Source: Blastococcus atacamensis (GTDB lineage: Bacteria; Actinomycetota; Actinomycetes; Mycobacteriales; Geodermatophilaceae). From it: 39,276 nucleotides of DNA. Each line of letters opens with the position of its first letter. The first letter of the stretch is position 1. The position numbers and the translations under genes are program-made. Below are positions 38,510 to 39,276 of the stretch, piece by piece. Location of the stretch: the NCBI RefSeq assembly GCF_002938425.1, contig NZ_POQU01000029.1, forward strand, positions 1 through 39,276, given 5' to 3'. The notes beneath the pieces were generated by a model. It was not told the DNA's origin and did no database searches. It saw only the letters and a program-made list of their open reading frames with translations.

Positions 38510-39276
38510 TCAGCCGGCGGACCAGCGGCCGCCGAGCACCAGAGCGGGCTTGTCGGGGTGGTCGGCGAGCACGACGGCGTCGGCCAGCGCGACCGGGTCG
38601 ACCTCGTCGTCGTAGCGGTCGAACGCCGGCAGTGCCCACCGGTCCTCGGCCGCCGTGTGCCGCCGACGGGCCGACGGCGACATCCGCAGGTGCACGACGG
38701 CGTCCAGCGCCAGTCCCACGCCCTGCAGCAGCGCGCCGGCCACGAGCACGACCGCGCCCGGTGGTGCCGGCTGCCGGGGTGCGCGGGCGGCGCGATCGCG
38801 GTCGAGGTCCCACAGCACCGGCAGGTACTCGCCGCTGCCTCCGGGTCCCAGGGGGCCGAGCACCTCGCGGTTGAGCGCCCCGCCGTCCAGCCAGTCGGTG
38901 TAGCGGGCGTCGGGATCGGTCCGGCCGTGCTCCAGGCGCAGCGAAGCGGGACGGTAGAACCCCGTGGCGGGGACGACCACGGCGCCGTGACCGAGGGCGG
39001 GCAGGCGCTCCGCGACTGCCCGGGCCAGCTGCTCGGGGTGGGCGACCTCGGGTCCGTCGACGGCCACCCGCAGCGCGACGGCGCCCGGCTCGGGACGTGT
39101 CGCGGCCAGCAGGTCGGCCAGCCGGTCGGCGAGAGCGCCGGGGGAGAGCGGGACCGGCCGGGTCAGGACCGGCCGTCCGCGACGACGGCTGCCGCGGGCG
39201 CCGGTTGCAACCGCGGGTGGGGGGCGCTCCGGGGGGCCGTGGCCGAGGGAGCGGGGACGACGTCGAGAGCGGGGTC
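38510..39276 (-). CDS. Uridine-kinase-like protein without P-loop, 5' end beyond window
   Basis: The frame is open from 38510 to the window edge, at least 255 codons, with no clear start; GTG 39067 is too far inside because conserved sequence precedes it (LSPGALADRLADLLA). Family blocks are ALRVAVDGPEVAHPEQLARAVAERL, VPATGFYRPASLRLEHGRTDPDARYTDWLDGGAL, LGPLGPGGSGEYLPVLWDLDRDRA and AFDRYDDEVDP. This matches a group named uridine kinase in actinobacteria. The P-loop position reads AVDGPEVAHPEQL where kinases have GxDGxxGSGKT-like sequence, so phosphoryl transfer is doubtful. An Arg-rich stretch precedes it (GSRRRGRPV). Function is unproven. Confidence 0.72.
   Translation of the reverse strand, partial: PRSRRRPRSLGHGPPERPPPAVATGARGSRRRGRPVLTRPVPLSPGALADRLADLLAATRPEPGAVALRVAVDGPEVAHPEQLARAVAERLPALGHGAVVVPATGFYRPASLRLEHGRTDPDARYTDWLDGGALNREVLGPLGPGGSGEYLPVLWDLDRDRAARAPRQPAPPGAVVLVAGALLQGVGLALDAVVHLRMSPSARRRHTAAEDRWALPAFDRYDDEVDPVALADAVVLADHPDKPALVLGGRWSAG

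Noticed and set aside
1-39276. tRNA, rRNA, prophage or insertion sequence
   Set aside because: I looked for conserved tRNA and rRNA segments, integrases and transposases on both strands and saw none.

Overview
This 39.3 kb window is high-GC, densely coding DNA from an actinobacterium. The gene order, the ATGA-type overlaps, the many start codons sitting 5-8 nt after a TANNNT box, and families largely confined to actinobacteria (DUF3107, DUF3152, AdnAB, Rv3210c-like ferritin fold, mycothiol-type DinB proteins) support this. A Geodermatophilaceae origin (Blastococcus/Geodermatophilus/Modestobacter type) is my best guess; it is inference from memory, not proven here. The first 138 bases are not genomic: they read as noise, then an Illumina P5 / i5 index / Nextera Read-1 adapter. 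The left edge is therefore a contig end, and the first gene is cut there.

Layout. (1) 139-4080: a LysM protein, a conserved hypothetical, an excisionase-like HTH protein, then a SAF/CpaB-like membrane protein coupled to a CpaE-like MinD-family ATPase. This is a Tad/Flp-pilus-like pair without pilus genes in view. (2) 4145-8799: WS/DGAT acyltransferase, DUF6912-like protein, MaoC dehydratase, Nudix hydrolase, DUF6758-like zinc protein, a 52-aa membrane peptide and a PH-domain membrane protein. (3) 8844-10602: PHP phosphoesterase and a stand-alone RecB-type Fe-S nuclease. (4) 10591-13014, minus strand: hydrolase, DUF2236 and LysE-type exporter, a tightly coupled operon. (5) 13088-29309: a block whose gene content and relative order match the M. 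tuberculosis Rv3212-Rv3201c region from memory: beta-propeller protein, RhlE helicase, ferritin fold, DUF3107, TetR, hydrolase, DUF3152, MoeZ, DinB-like protein, ATL alkyltransferase-like protein, AdnA, AdnB. (6) 29387-34744: epoxide-hydrolase-like protein, GNAT, M20 dipeptidase, a RibD/DHFR-like gene broken by an in-frame TAG, a PrmC-related methyltransferase and a DUF2510 membrane protein. (7) 34877-39276: a coupled operon of two M16 peptidase subunits and NudC, then a minus-strand uridine-kinase-like gene running off the right edge.

Functional themes: DNA-break processing (AdnA-AdnB, RecB-like nuclease), alkylation-damage recognition (ATL), RNA metabolism (RhlE, NudC), sulfur-carrier activation (MoeZ), and cell-envelope or surface functions (SAF/CpaE, LysM, DUF3152).

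The most interesting unexplained structure is a dispersed two-stem repeat. Six copies lie between genes, nearly all touching a stop codon. Their stems covary, while the 10-nt loop stays TCGCANGCTC. Other points are the loss of all four zinc-ribbon cysteines in NudC, three consecutive hairpins after moeZ, mutually exclusive hairpins upstream of the M16 operon, and the nonsense codon at 32418.
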